Assembly: GCA_964400735.1 (NCBI GenBank) | Contig: CAYNVQ010000001.1 | Location: 558,001 to 622,000, forward strand | DNA from: CAYNVQ01 sp964400735 | GTDB lineage: Bacteria > Acidobacteriota > Aminicenantia > Aminicenantales > Aminicenantaceae | DNA length: 64,000 nucleotides | Direction: 5' to 3' | In this document: in pieces, positions 33,234 to 42,167 of the stretch | Position numbering within the stretch: position 1 is the stretch's first letter | Layout of the letters: every line of letters starts with the position of its first letter | The notes under the pieces: model-generated | What the model was told of the DNA's origin: nothing | Databases searched by the model: none | What the model saw: only the letters and a program-made list of their open reading frames with translations | Program-made: the position numbers and the translations under genes

Positions 33234-34558
33234 CTGTCCAATTCCCCGCCAATCATATTCATCGAGCCGAAAGTCGGAATCACATCGGCCACATAGTGCC
33301 CGCGGACAAGTTCCTCCAGGGCGGATACAATGTGAAAACAAGGTGCACGGAGATGGAGGCGGTAAGGTTTATCGGTCCCATTTGAGACGATGTAAAATCC
33401 CAATTCACCGCTCCCTCCTTCCACAGAGAAATAAACCTCTCCCTTTGGAGGACGGATTCCGTGGCCTCTCATAAAAAATTTAAAATGATTAATCAATCCC
33501 TCGATGTTCGTGTAGGTATCTTCTTTAGGAGGGACGATGGTTTTTTTGTCAGCCAAAATTCCTGGATATTTGTTTTTTTCGGCTCCTTGCAAGTTAGGAG
33601 AAAGTTTGATTTTATCCTCTACCCTTTTGGCTCTCGATTTTTTTATGGCCTCCTCCGGCTCCACTCCCTCTTCCACAGATTGTAAAGGAGCGGAGGGAGA
33701 AGGGATTTTTCGCATGCACTGCTCCACCATCCTTAAGCTCTGCTCCATCTCCTGCATGCGGACCATATAGCGGTCAAAGTTATCGCCTCTCTCCCCCAAA
33801 GGAACCTCAAAATCGAGCTGATCGTAAACAAGATAGGGGAAAGCTTTGCGCACATCATAGTAGACACCGGTGGAGCGAAGACAAGGGCCTGTCCATCCGT
33901 AGTTAATAGCCATTTCCTGGCTAACAACTGCCACATCCCTAGTGCGATTGAGGAAGATCTTGTTCTTGCTGATAAGACCATGACAGTCTTTGAGCACTTT
34001 GCGTGTTTCTTCCACGGCCAGACGGGTCGTCTCCTTCCAATCGGAAGGGAAATCCGACCTCACTCCCCCAATCCGAATAAAGGATGTCGTCATGCGGGCT
34101 CCGGTCGTTTGCTCCATCAGATCCCAGATGTACTCACGGGCCTTCATCATGTACAAAAACACAGTGAATGCTCCACACTCCATACACATGGCTGCCAGTG
34201 CTGTGAGGTGATCACACACGCGGGAAAACTCATTCATGATCACCCGTATGTACTGTGCTCTTTCAGGAACTTCTATCCCCAACATCTTCTCCAAGGTCAT
34301 GACATAGCCCGTGTTGTTGATCAACGGCGAGACATAATTGAGGCGGTCTGTGTAAATCAGCATGTTGAAATAGGTCTTATTCTCGCATATCTTCTCGAAT
34401 CCCCTGTGCAAGTAACCCATCTCCAACTCACAGTTGATGATCTTTTCTCCATCCAACTCCAGCATGATCCTCGTCGTTCCGTGCATAGCAGGATGAGAGG
34501 GGCCCATATTGAGAAGCATGGTTCCTTCTCTGGCTTCCTGTTGAATTCTGTATTTCAT
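33230..34558 (-). CDS. nuoD: NADH-quinone oxidoreductase subunit D
   Basis: 442 aa, the 49-kDa-type subunit that forms the quinone-reducing site. Conserved 'NMGPSHPAMHGTTR', 'EMGYLHRGFEKICE', 'YINGLIN-like' segment replaced by 'EGLINHFKFFMRGHGI', and C-terminal 'FGSMNMIGGELDR'. Compared with standard NuoD there is a charged insertion of roughly 45 residues around 285-335 (Lys/Glu/Pro-rich, from 'PSAPLQSVEEGVEPEE' onward). The insertion keeps the frame, so it is probably a surface loop rather than an error. Confidence 0.95.
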   Translation of the reverse strand: MKYRIQQEAREGTMLLNMGPSHPAMHGTTRIMLELDGEKIINCELEMGYLHRGFEKICENKTYFNMLIYTDRLNYVSPLINNTGYVMTLEKMLGIEVPERAQYIRVIMNEFSRVCDHLTALAAMCMECGAFTVFLYMMKAREYIWDLMEQTTGARMTTSFIRIGGVRSDFPSDWKETTRLAVEETRKVLKDCHGLISKNKIFLNRTRDVAVVSQEMAINYGWTGPCLRSTGVYYDVRKAFPYLVYDQLDFEVPLGERGDNFDRYMVRMQEMEQSLRMVEQCMRKIPSPSAPLQSVEEGVEPEEAIKKSRAKRVEDKIKLSPNLQGAEKNKYPGILADKKTIVPPKEDTYTNIEGLINHFKFFMRGHGIRPPKGEVYFSVEGGSGELGFYIVSNGTDKPYRLHLRAPCFHIVSALEELVRGHYVADVIPTFGSMNMIGGELDR

Positions 34559-34559
34559 T

Positions 34560-35045
34560 TCAATGTCTCAAACGAATTTTCGGCTGTTGTTTACGTAGAG
34601 GATAATCTTTGCGCAAGGGGTGCCCTTCAAATCCCTCATACATAAAAAGACGCCTAAGATAGGGATGGCCCCCAAATTCGATACCGAACATGTCATAGGC
34701 TTCTCTTTCCAACCAGTTGGCATTTTTAAAGATAGAAGTGAGAGAATCGATGCGTGGATCGCTTTCGGTTAGTCGGGACTTAATTCTCAATCTCAACTTA
34801 TGGGAAAGGGAGAAAAGGTGATAGACCATTTCGAAGCGTTCATTATCTCCGCGATAATCCACACAGGTAAGGTCGAGGAGCATGGTGAAAGAATAAGGCT
34901 TATTCTTCAGATATTCCACAACACCTAGAACGGATTCTTTTTTGACCAGGATGATATCATCGCCGAATTGCTCCGTTGCGCTCAGGATGCTATCATCAAA
35001 TCTCTTTTGAAGATCCTCTAGGACCTTTTTCTTTTCCATCTCCAA
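34560..35045 (-). CDS. nuoC: NADH-quinone oxidoreductase subunit C
   Basis: 161 aa, the 30-kDa-type subunit. The family signature 'WLEREAYDMFGIEFGGHPYL' and the end 'HPLRKDYPLR' are present. The start is TTG 35045, with AAGGA about five bases upstream, or ATG 35039. It overlaps the 3' end of nuoB by up to 28 bases. Confidence 0.94.
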   Translation of the reverse strand: MEMEKKKVLEDLQKRFDDSILSATEQFGDDIILVKKESVLGVVEYLKNKPYSFTMLLDLTCVDYRGDNERFEMVYHLFSLSHKLRLRIKSRLTESDPRIDSLTSIFKNANWLEREAYDMFGIEFGGHPYLRRLFMYEGFEGHPLRKDYPLRKQQPKIRLRH

Positions 35046-35509
35046 TCATGTCCTTCTTTTTGTATTTTTTCCTGCAATTTTATCAATGCATTCAGAACGG
35101 TCTCCGGTCGAGGCGGACACCCGGGAATATACACATCGACCGGAATAATCCGGTCAATTCCCTGAACCACAGCGTAATTGTCGTAAATCCCTCCGCTGAC
35201 CGCACAGGCACCAAAAGCAACCACCCATTTGGGCTCGGTCATCTGATCATAGACTGTCTTGAGTACAGGAGCTTCTTTATGGGTGATCGTACCGACGACC
35301 AGCAGCATGTCAGCCTGGCGGGGGGTGAATCGAGTCCATCCCATTCCGAATCGATCCAGGTCATAATGGGCACAGGCTACAGACATGTATTCCATTCCAC
35401 AACAGGCAGTAATAAAGGGGTATTGAAAAAGGGAGAACTTTCTTCCCCATCCCAGAAGGGAGTTGAAAGTTGTCGTGATGAATCCGTCATTTCTGCTATC
35501 TTTGCTCAT
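35018..35509 (-). CDS. nuoB: NADH-quinone oxidoreductase subunit B
   Basis: 163 aa, bearing the terminal 4Fe-4S cluster N2. Ligands in 'ITACCGMEYM', 'VAFGACAVSGG' and 'IPGCPPRPE'. ATG 35509 is chosen because it is 17 bases beyond the nuoA stop and is preceded by GGAAGAG; the longer in-frame start at 35575 would overlap nuoA. Confidence 0.95.
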   Translation of the reverse strand: MSKDSRNDGFITTTFNSLLGWGRKFSLFQYPFITACCGMEYMSVACAHYDLDRFGMGWTRFTPRQADMLLVVGTITHKEAPVLKTVYDQMTEPKWVVAFGACAVSGGIYDNYAVVQGIDRIIPVDVYIPGCPPRPETVLNALIKLQEKIQKEGHDWRWKRKRS

Positions 35510-35525
35510 CTTCTCTTCCCAACCT

Positions 35526-35873
35526 TCAACGCTCCCATTGGAAGGCCCCTTTTTTCCAAGCGTAGATAAATCCAATCAAAAGAATGAAAATATAGGCAAA
35601 CATAACGATCAATCCGGTCAGACCGATTTCTTTATAGACCAGAGCCCACGGGAAGAAAAAGACGACTTCTATATCGAACAACAGAAATAAGAAAGCAACG
35701 AGATAAAATTTCACAGGAAAAGGATTGATGCCATCTTGAAGATAGGGGCTCCCGCATTCGAATTGAGTTTCCTTGGTAGGATTGGGCCGGACCGGACCCA
35801 TGATCTTATTCATAAGCAGGAGTACGACCCCTAAGAGGCCAAAAACGACGAATACCAAGAATAGTTCAATCAT
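35526..35873 (-). CDS. nuoA: NADH-quinone oxidoreductase subunit A
   Basis: 115 aa with three membrane helices ('FLVFVVFGLLGVVLLLMNKI', 'KFYLVAFLFLLFDIEVVFFF', 'GLIVMFAYIFILLIGFIYAW') and the conserved loop 'ETQFECGSP'. First gene of the nuoABCDEFGHI operon. Upstream, the minus strand shows a possible TTTGCA-16-TATAAA promoter about 25-55 bases before the start, which is weak. Confidence 0.94.
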   Translation of the reverse strand: MIELFLVFVVFGLLGVVLLLMNKIMGPVRPNPTKETQFECGSPYLQDGINPFPVKFYLVAFLFLLFDIEVVFFFPWALVYKEIGLTGLIVMFAYIFILLIGFIYAWKKGAFQWER

Positions 35874-36188
35874 GTGTTTATAATAAAGGCATAGATTTTA
35901 TAAAAAACAATTGAAAGATGCAAACATTTTTGACAAATTTTTTTGATTGGATAATCCCAGATACGGAACGCCTGTCAACATTCCCTTAATAGGCTACATA
36001 ATCTCTTGTAGACGATGAAGAAATGTTGCGGTTCTTCCTGTAGAATTCAAGTGATAGAAAAATTGTCTTCGCATAACACCGGCAAAAAGAGACTTCCCTC
36101 GGTTCAAAGATAGCCGTCACCATAGCGAGGTTAGCGAATTCTATGTTTTTCGCTCTAATTCCCTATTTGACAGGGCAAGTCTGTTCAT

Positions 36189-36217
36189 TTGACAAAGATT
36201 TTATTATTAGGAATAAT
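36189..36217 (+). promoter_or_regulatory. Promoter candidate for the sulfatase-like gene
   Basis: TTGACA at 36189-36194, 17 bases, AATAAT at 36212-36217. Transcription would begin within a few bases of the ATG at 36227, implying a nearly leaderless message; no Shine-Dalgarno site is close to that ATG. The remainder of the 350-base gap back to 35874 shows a second TTGACA at 35948-35953 but no good -10 partner. Confidence 0.4.
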
Positions 36218-36226
36218 CATTAGTCC

Positions 36227-38848
36227 ATGAAACCCAATAGATATCTGATTGCATTTTCAGGCGTGGTTTTTGCCATTGTCATGACTGGCTGCAAACCTGC
36301 ATTAAGGATAAAAAAAGGGAGTTCTCTTCGACTCATAGATCACTTGAACAGCAAAAATTTGAAATCAACACCATTCAAAGATTTAATTTTAAATTTTCCG
36401 CTCGAAGAAGAAAATCTGACTGGGAAATTCAAGTTATTTCAAGAGCTTTCCTCCAATCAACAAAAAGTCTGGGCAGCTCCCACAAAAAAATCCGTGCTGA
36501 GTTTCAAAGAAGACGACCAACCGCAAAATATGGAAGTTTTTTTTAATAATGAAGCACTGCCGTTCTTCAGCGAAGAAAAGGAAAATTCCATTAAATGGAA
36601 ATTAGTGAAAACCGCTAGAGAATTTGATATTAAGAGGCACGAAAAATACTCCAGAAATTATAATTGTTTGATTCTCGATGAAAATGAAGATTTTGCTTTC
36701 GAAACGATTCTGCCCTCAATGGCAGTAGAAATTGAGATCAAGGTTAGGAGGAATAGAATTCCTCAACATATGGAGGTCTTCCTTGATGACGAAAAGATCG
36801 CAGAAAAACGTGTTCAAAACTCCGTAAGGGTGTACAAGATTCCGATTGAAACCACCTTAGGAACACATAAACTCAGCCTCAGATCAAAGGCTGCAGAAGA
36901 AATTCACTCAAAAACAAGAAAATCGATTACACCCAGGATCCTGATCTATGATTTGAAGATTAAGGCCAACAATGACTTGATCCTTTTTCTTATGCCACCA
37001 AAAAATGAAGAAGAATTTTTAAAGGGCGAAGTTGCGATTAAATACTATACCGATAGAGATCCAAATGGAAAGGAAAACCCGTTGGTGGACCTCTATAGGA
37101 TGAAATATGATTTCATACTGGATGAATTTGAAACCGATCAAAATCCTGAGAACATTAAAAAGAAATTGACGATAGAAGACGTCACGTTAGAAACCATTAT
37201 GGCGTCTCCTGCGAGTCGATTCGAATTTGACTTAAAAACTGATTCAGAAAATGTATTGGAATTTGGAATAGGGATCTTCAGTTACAGGAATATAGAGGAA
37301 ACTCTCTCCACGACATTCAGCATCCAGGTTGAAGGAAAAAACATTCAAGAAATCATATATAGCAAAAAGTGCGAATTAAAGCCTGGCAACCAAAGAAACC
37401 AAGTCTACCTTGAGAAGGTAGACCTCGCTTCTTTTGTCAATAAAAACATCAAATTAATTTTTATGACAGATAAAACTGAGGACGATTCATCAGAGAAAAA
37501 AGCGCTTTCCTTTTGGTTTAATCCTGTCATCTATCAACCCGATAAGGAAGCACCTAAAGTTATCCTCATATCGTTAGATACACTGAGATCCGATCATCTA
37601 GGATGCTACGGGTATGAAAGAGACACGAGTCCAAACATCGACGCATTTATTAACGATTGTTCTGTCTTTGAAAACACATATGCCCAGAGTCCTTGGACGC
37701 TTCCATCCCATGTCTCAATTCTGTATTCTCTCAACTCGGCAAACCATCATGTTTACTACAATGATCAAAAAATTGACAATTCTCTCCCTTCCTCAGCTTC
37801 TTTTTTTAGAAAAAATGGATATTTCACGCACGCTTTCACCGGAGGGGGTTACACCAGCAATATTTATGGATTTGCAAAAGGTTTCGACTGGTATGAAGAA
37901 CCCGTAGGAGGAAGATATGCCCCCCTTCCTAAAGATGAGGCAGAAAAGCTCTTTAATTATACATCTCAATGGATAAAGAATAATAAGGATAAGAAATTTT
38001 TCTTATTCCTCCATACTTTTCAAATCCATGGACCATACATCTGTCCTTCTCCTTGGAATGAAATGTTTCTCGATGACAAAGCAAAATGGGACAGTATGTA
38101 TCCGAGTATTTTCCTGGAAACACATGGAGAAGATTATCCGTTCACGCCAGAGGAAATCAACAATATAGTTGCTCTTTATGACGGAGAAATAAGATATACC
38201 GATGAGACGCTGATCAAACCTCTCCTTTCCTTGCTTAAAGAACTCGATATTTACGATAACACCTTAATCATAATCACTTCAGATCACGGCGAAGAATTTT
38301 ATGATCATGCCGGTTGGCTCCATGGAAGCACCGTTTACAACGAACAAATCCACGTCCCCCTCATAATCAAATTTCCTCATCAAGAATATAATGGAACGAG
38401 TATTAAATCAATTTGCAGACTAGTTGATATTATGCCAACTATTTTCGAAGCCTTATCCATTTCGTATCCCAAAGATGCTGTGGATGGAAAAAGTTTGCTG
38501 AGCATGATCTACGGAGAAGAACATGAAGACAGAGTATTCATAAGCGATCTCGCTTATAAGAATGTTCCTGACCCGTGTCCCTCAATAATCGCTACAAATC
38601 AAGATCAATTGAAGCTTATCTTGGAAAAGTCGAAAGAAGGAATCAAAAATATTGAATTTTATGATCTTAAAGAAGATCCCCGAGAGAAAGTCAATGTTCT
38701 TAATAAATACAGGAATTTGAGCAAAAAAATGATGAATTTTCTTGATGAGTATTATCAAAAACATTTGAACCTTTCAAGAAAAAAAGAAAAAGTTGAATTG
38801 GATGAAAGACTTAAGGAGAAACTTAGAGCACTTGGATACATCCGCTAA
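36227..38848 (+). CDS. Sulfatase-fold lipoprotein with large N-terminal domain
   Basis: 873 aa. Lipoprotein signal ending in Cys22 ('VMTGCKP'). Residues ~25-430 have no recognised family; they are beta-rich with Lys/Glu-rich strands and may bind carbohydrate. From ~445 on is an alkaline-phosphatase/sulfatase domain: metal-binding 'ISLDTLRSDHLGCYGY', nucleophile region 'SPWTLPSH' with Thr491, and second metal cluster 'TSDHGEEFYDHAGWLHGS'. Formylglycine sulfatases need Cys or Ser in a C/S-x-P-x-R motif; Thr here fits the phosphotransferase/phosphatase branch instead. The C-terminus 'LKEKLRALGYIR' is typical for this bacterial group. A relic of a paralogue follows directly downstream. Confidence 0.85.
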   Translation: MKPNRYLIAFSGVVFAIVMTGCKPALRIKKGSSLRLIDHLNSKNLKSTPFKDLILNFPLEEENLTGKFKLFQELSSNQQKVWAAPTKKSVLSFKEDDQPQNMEVFFNNEALPFFSEEKENSIKWKLVKTAREFDIKRHEKYSRNYNCLILDENEDFAFETILPSMAVEIEIKVRRNRIPQHMEVFLDDEKIAEKRVQNSVRVYKIPIETTLGTHKLSLRSKAAEEIHSKTRKSITPRILIYDLKIKANNDLILFLMPPKNEEEFLKGEVAIKYYTDRDPNGKENPLVDLYRMKYDFILDEFETDQNPENIKKKLTIEDVTLETIMASPASRFEFDLKTDSENVLEFGIGIFSYRNIEETLSTTFSIQVEGKNIQEIIYSKKCELKPGNQRNQVYLEKVDLASFVNKNIKLIFMTDKTEDDSSEKKALSFWFNPVIYQPDKEAPKVILISLDTLRSDHLGCYGYERDTSPNIDAFINDCSVFENTYAQSPWTLPSHVSILYSLNSANHHVYYNDQKIDNSLPSSASFFRKNGYFTHAFTGGGYTSNIYGFAKGFDWYEEPVGGRYAPLPKDEAEKLFNYTSQWIKNNKDKKFFLFLHTFQIHGPYICPSPWNEMFLDDKAKWDSMYPSIFLETHGEDYPFTPEEINNIVALYDGEIRYTDETLIKPLLSLLKELDIYDNTLIIITSDHGEEFYDHAGWLHGSTVYNEQIHVPLIIKFPHQEYNGTSIKSICRLVDIMPTIFEALSISYPKDAVDGKSLLSMIYGEEHEDRVFISDLAYKNVPDPCPSIIATNQDQLKLILEKSKEGIKNIEFYDLKEDPREKVNVLNKYRNLSKKMMNFLDEYYQKHLNLSRKKEKVELDERLKEKLRALGYIR

Positions 38849-38853
38849 AAAAA

Positions 38854-39350
38854 ATGACTATCTTATGTCTCATCCTCTTTCTTTTTGTAGGTTGCACATC
38901 AACTGAGAAGGCTGGGAATCCCGATAATGTTATTTTCATATCGCTGGATACATTACTCTGATCCACACCATCCAATGCCCCTCCTACCTTACCTCCTGAC
39001 CTCAGCATAGAGTTTAACGGACAGCCCCACAGTAAAATCTCCCTTCAAAAATACGAACTCCTATCCTTAAAATTCAAACTCAGGAAAGGAATAAACCAAA
39101 TCTTGTTTCAAGTGTTGAATCTTTTTCCCGATTCAAGAGATCAATTCAGAGCAAGCCTGAATGGAATTGAATTTATACACCCAGATTCTGTTAAATTACA
39201 ATTTGAGAATATACATTTCATCCAGGGGAAGAACAAGAAAAGCGCTCTCCTTAAAAAAAGGGGGATCATCACAGCCAGCAATCTTGGAGAAGAAGCAGAA
39301 TTGACTAAAAAAGCCTAGAAATGTTGAAATCCCTCGGTTACATCAAATGA
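38854..39350 (+). pseudogene. Relic of a second sulfatase-like lipoprotein
   Basis: Starts five bases after the previous stop with a lipoprotein signal (ending 'LFVGCTS') and the sulfatase opening 'NVIFISLDTL', then stops at 38959. Further on, one frame carries ~100 residues of plausible beta-rich protein ('SIEFNGQPHSKISLQKYELL') ending at 39318. Another frame then gives 'KSLEMLKSLGYIK' with a stop at 39348-39350, the usual C-terminal tail of this sulfatase group. Start, middle and end of a sulfatase-like gene are thus present in different frames with the catalytic core deleted. Confidence 0.65.
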
Positions 39351-39370
39351 TATGACGTCTTCTATCGACC

Positions 39371-40771
39371 TCATGAATTCAGCATATGAAGAGCAAGGCC
39401 TTTGGCTTTCAGTGCCGCTTCCATAACAGCTTCAGATAGCGTAGGATGGATGTGGAATGTGGAGGAAAGATCCTGAAGTTTCAATCTCTTGGCGATGCAT
39501 AAAGTCAATTCAGCTAGAATCTCGCTCGCGTCAGGAGCCAGAATATGGGCTCCGATAATTTCGTCCCTTTCGTTGGCGATAATTTTTACCACTCCTTCTG
39601 GCTTTCCCAAGGTCATAGCCCTCCCGTTTGCCTGTAAAGAAAATATCCCCGACTGAATCTTTATTCCTCTATCAAGAGCCTCCTGTTCGGTTGGACCCAC
39701 AGAGGAAAATTCCGGGTCCGTGTATACTGCCATCGGTAATGCATCGTAATTCACTTCTTTCTGCGCACCCTGTGCATTTTCTGCCGCCAGCACGCCCTCA
39801 TGAGATGCCTTGTGAGCCAAGAGCTTTCCGCCGATCAAATCCCCGATGGCAAAGATTCCCTGAAAATCGGTTTCCAAGTGCCGATTCACCTTCACAAATC
39901 CTTTCTCGTCAAGAAAGGTCCCGCCCATCTTTTGGAACTCTTCTGAATTGGGAACACGCCCAACAGCCAACAGAACTTTTTCTGCCTCAAAAACAAAGGA
40001 TTGAGAATCCTTCAAACTTACTCCCTTCACCGTCACCTTGTTTTTTTCTTTTAAGACTTCCCGGACTTCCATCCCCGTTATGATTTTAATCCCTTGTGAC
40101 TTGAGCAATCTTTCCAGGCGTTTCGTCACGTCCCTATCATTCCCTGGCAGAATCTCTGGAAGTAGTTCAAGAATAGTGATCTGACAGCCGAGCCTTTGGT
40201 AAATCGATCCCATTTCAAGACCTATGGCACCCGCTCCCATGATGATCATATCCCGGGGGATCTTTACCAGTTCGAGAGCATCCTTGCTGGTAATCACCGA
40301 TTGACCATCGGGACAGACAAAAGGAAGCGCTGCTGGCCTTGAGCCGGTGGCTAAAACGATTCTTTCGACTTCGAATGCCTTTTTTCCCTTTTCATTTCGA
40401 ACCTCAATTTGATGTTCGTTCAATAGCCAGGCTTCTGCTTTGACAAGATGGACGCCGTTTTTTTTCAAAAGCAACTCGATTCCTCTGACAAACCGCTCGA
40501 TGATGCCTTTTCTCTGTTGGTGTATTCTCGTCCAATTACAATTGACCGAGTCAAGAGGGCAGTCGAAGTTCTCGTTTTCCTTGAAATCCTTAAATATTTT
40601 TGTCTGCTGGAGGAGATACTTGGCGGGAACACATCCCCAGTTGATACACGTTCCGCCTACAGGTCCCTTCTCGAACAGCACAACATTTTTTTCCAATTGT
40701 GCGCCTCTCAGCGCTGCGACATATCCACCTGGCCCTCCGCCAATGACGGCCATATCAAATTTATTCTTCAT
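39371..40771 (-). CDS. lpdA: Dihydrolipoyl dehydrogenase
   Basis: 466 aa FAD-dependent pyridine nucleotide-disulfide oxidoreductase that reoxidises dihydrolipoamide with NAD+. FAD site 'IGGGPGGYVAALRGAQ', redox disulfide in 'GGTCINWGCVP', NAD site 'IMGAGAIGLEMGSIYQRLG', second FAD motif 'GIFAIGDLIGGKLLAHKA' and the C-terminal 'HPTLSEAVMEAA' with the active-site His-Glu pair. No E1/E2 or glycine-cleavage genes are adjacent, so the parent complex is encoded elsewhere. Monocistronic. Confidence 0.93.
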   Translation of the reverse strand: MKNKFDMAVIGGGPGGYVAALRGAQLEKNVVLFEKGPVGGTCINWGCVPAKYLLQQTKIFKDFKENENFDCPLDSVNCNWTRIHQQRKGIIERFVRGIELLLKKNGVHLVKAEAWLLNEHQIEVRNEKGKKAFEVERIVLATGSRPAALPFVCPDGQSVITSKDALELVKIPRDMIIMGAGAIGLEMGSIYQRLGCQITILELLPEILPGNDRDVTKRLERLLKSQGIKIITGMEVREVLKEKNKVTVKGVSLKDSQSFVFEAEKVLLAVGRVPNSEEFQKMGGTFLDEKGFVKVNRHLETDFQGIFAIGDLIGGKLLAHKASHEGVLAAENAQGAQKEVNYDALPMAVYTDPEFSSVGPTEQEALDRGIKIQSGIFSLQANGRAMTLGKPEGVVKIIANERDEIIGAHILAPDASEILAELTLCIAKRLKLQDLSSTFHIHPTLSEAVMEAALKAKGLALHMLNS

Positions 40772-40850
40772 CTTTCCCTTCTTTCCGAAATTTGAGCGTA
40801 TTATACATCTTCTCCTTTTCTAGTAAAATTTTTTTATGCACGATGGGAAG

Positions 40851-41047
40851 CATCCTTATTTATTTCCATTTTTCTATGACGGATCTTTTTTAAGGCGAGC
40901 GGGTATGATCGCCCGAAAAGGAGAGCGATCCGAAGAATAAGCTGGTTTTAATTGGTTTGGATGACAAATCAATCGTGAGACCCATGGAGGTGTATCCCCA
41001 AAAACAATTCCCCCTCCAAGGCATCGATGGAAAAAATCAAAGGGATG
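40851..41047. mobile_element. MITE-like element, copy 3 (197 bp, divergent)
   Basis: Left end CATCCTTATTTATTTCC resembles the complement of the right end of copy 2. The right end (…TTTGGGATG region, complement CATCCCTTTGATTTTTTCC) pairs with the left at most positions. The left core at 40893-40949 matches the other copies ('GGCGAGCGGG', 'GGAGAGC', 'AATAAGCTGGTTTT'). The middle hairpin segment is replaced and the right half has its own inverted arms. Orientation is the same as copies 1 and 2. It fills the gap between lpdA and the outer-membrane protein gene. Confidence 0.45.
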
Positions 41048-41117
41048 AAGAATCCTCCTGGGAGAAAATCGTCCCCTTGACAGCTTCAACGAAAAGGGTC
41101 ATATATAGTAGGGATTG

Positions 41118-41945
41118 ATGTTCGATACTAATAAAAGGCAGCTCTGGTTAGTCCTTATTTTTTTCGTAATGCTTCCTTTCCTCTCAGCAGATAATCTTTT
41201 TCCTTATGAAATATTTGTCTACCGGCCTTATAAAACGAAAAATCCACTCTTTACTGAAAAAAAATTGACCCTGCACGGAGAATTTTTCGGCCAGCTCCAA
41301 GCCCCTTCCACCTTTCCAAGCTATAATGACCTATCTGGCCCTGAGGACCGATGGAACTATGGATTCCGGAATCTTATTTTTCTCACCGAAGACATTTCTT
41401 TTCTCGCTCAGCTGGTAACCCATGACGACGGAACCCAAAGGACAAAATTCGACTGGCACTTTAGCCTCAGATTCAATCCTTTTGAAAATCTCGTTATGAT
41501 CTTAGGCCATGACAGCAATCACGACTCTGATTACCAGAGTAGACAGGATGAATCTCCCTATTTTCTCAACCGTAACTATCTGGGCTTTGGGCTCCCCTTT
41601 CAATTAGGAGAATTCTACATCGAACCCTTCACCTGGTTTCTCTACCACACCAATCACAGGGGACATCTCGATCTATCAGGGGACAAACTGATCCAGGAGT
41701 ATGGATTGAGAGTTGGAGCCTGGTTTCAGCAAAATTTCGGGATTAGCTTCCAGATCATCGGGCAATCCGAGGCTTTTTTTTCTCTCGGACAGGCTTTTCT
41801 AGCTGACCTGATAGTACGAATTAAACTGCTCGATTATTTTGAGATTTCATTGGGCGGAAGTTTATGGAAAGACATCCAGGAAAGCCGGTTGGGCAAAAAA
41901 CAGGCATTTTACAAGCTCCATTGGGGCATCGCCATTCCTTTCTAA
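41118..41945 (+). CDS. Outer-membrane barrel-like protein of unknown function
   Basis: 275 aa. Signal peptide ('LWLVLIFFVMLPFLSA'), followed by alternating beta-strand pattern rich in Tyr/Phe/Trp and Asn/Asp and a terminal aromatic residue ('LHWGIAIPF'), typical of outer-membrane barrels. A cluster 'MILGHDSNHDSDYQSRQDES' resembles a cation- or substrate-binding loop seen in lipid A-modifying and DUF1207-like barrels, but no family is certain. ATG 41118 is preferred to TTG 41115. It precedes the cytochrome cluster by ~220 bases and may be unrelated to it. Confidence 0.7.
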   Translation: MFDTNKRQLWLVLIFFVMLPFLSADNLFPYEIFVYRPYKTKNPLFTEKKLTLHGEFFGQLQAPSTFPSYNDLSGPEDRWNYGFRNLIFLTEDISFLAQLVTHDDGTQRTKFDWHFSLRFNPFENLVMILGHDSNHDSDYQSRQDESPYFLNRNYLGFGLPFQLGEFYIEPFTWFLYHTNHRGHLDLSGDKLIQEYGLRVGAWFQQNFGISFQIIGQSEAFFSLGQAFLADLIVRIKLLDYFEISLGGSLWKDIQESRLGKKQAFYKLHWGIAIPF

Positions 41946-42167
41946 AAAGGAAGTCTTTAATCGAGAGGTCGATACTCGCAGGTCCGGCCAAAGATGCACT
42001 TTTCCTTTTTAAAGAATTTCTTGGGGAGGCGGAGCCAGCGGAATGAGATCGAGAATTTTCTTCAAAGCCTTTTTAGACTTTTTTAAAAACTCGGAAAAAA
42101 GATGGTCCCATCAGAACGGGAAAACTTGACATCAAGGATACAATATGCTACCAAACTTTCTCTCTGT

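Noticed and set aside
42043..42129. 28-codon frame (starting MRSRIFFKAF) with an ATGA overlap to an upstream short frame
   Set aside because: It faintly resembles the first residues of YihY/BrkB membrane proteins but ends at once and nothing further of such a protein follows; too little to call a gene or a pseudogene.
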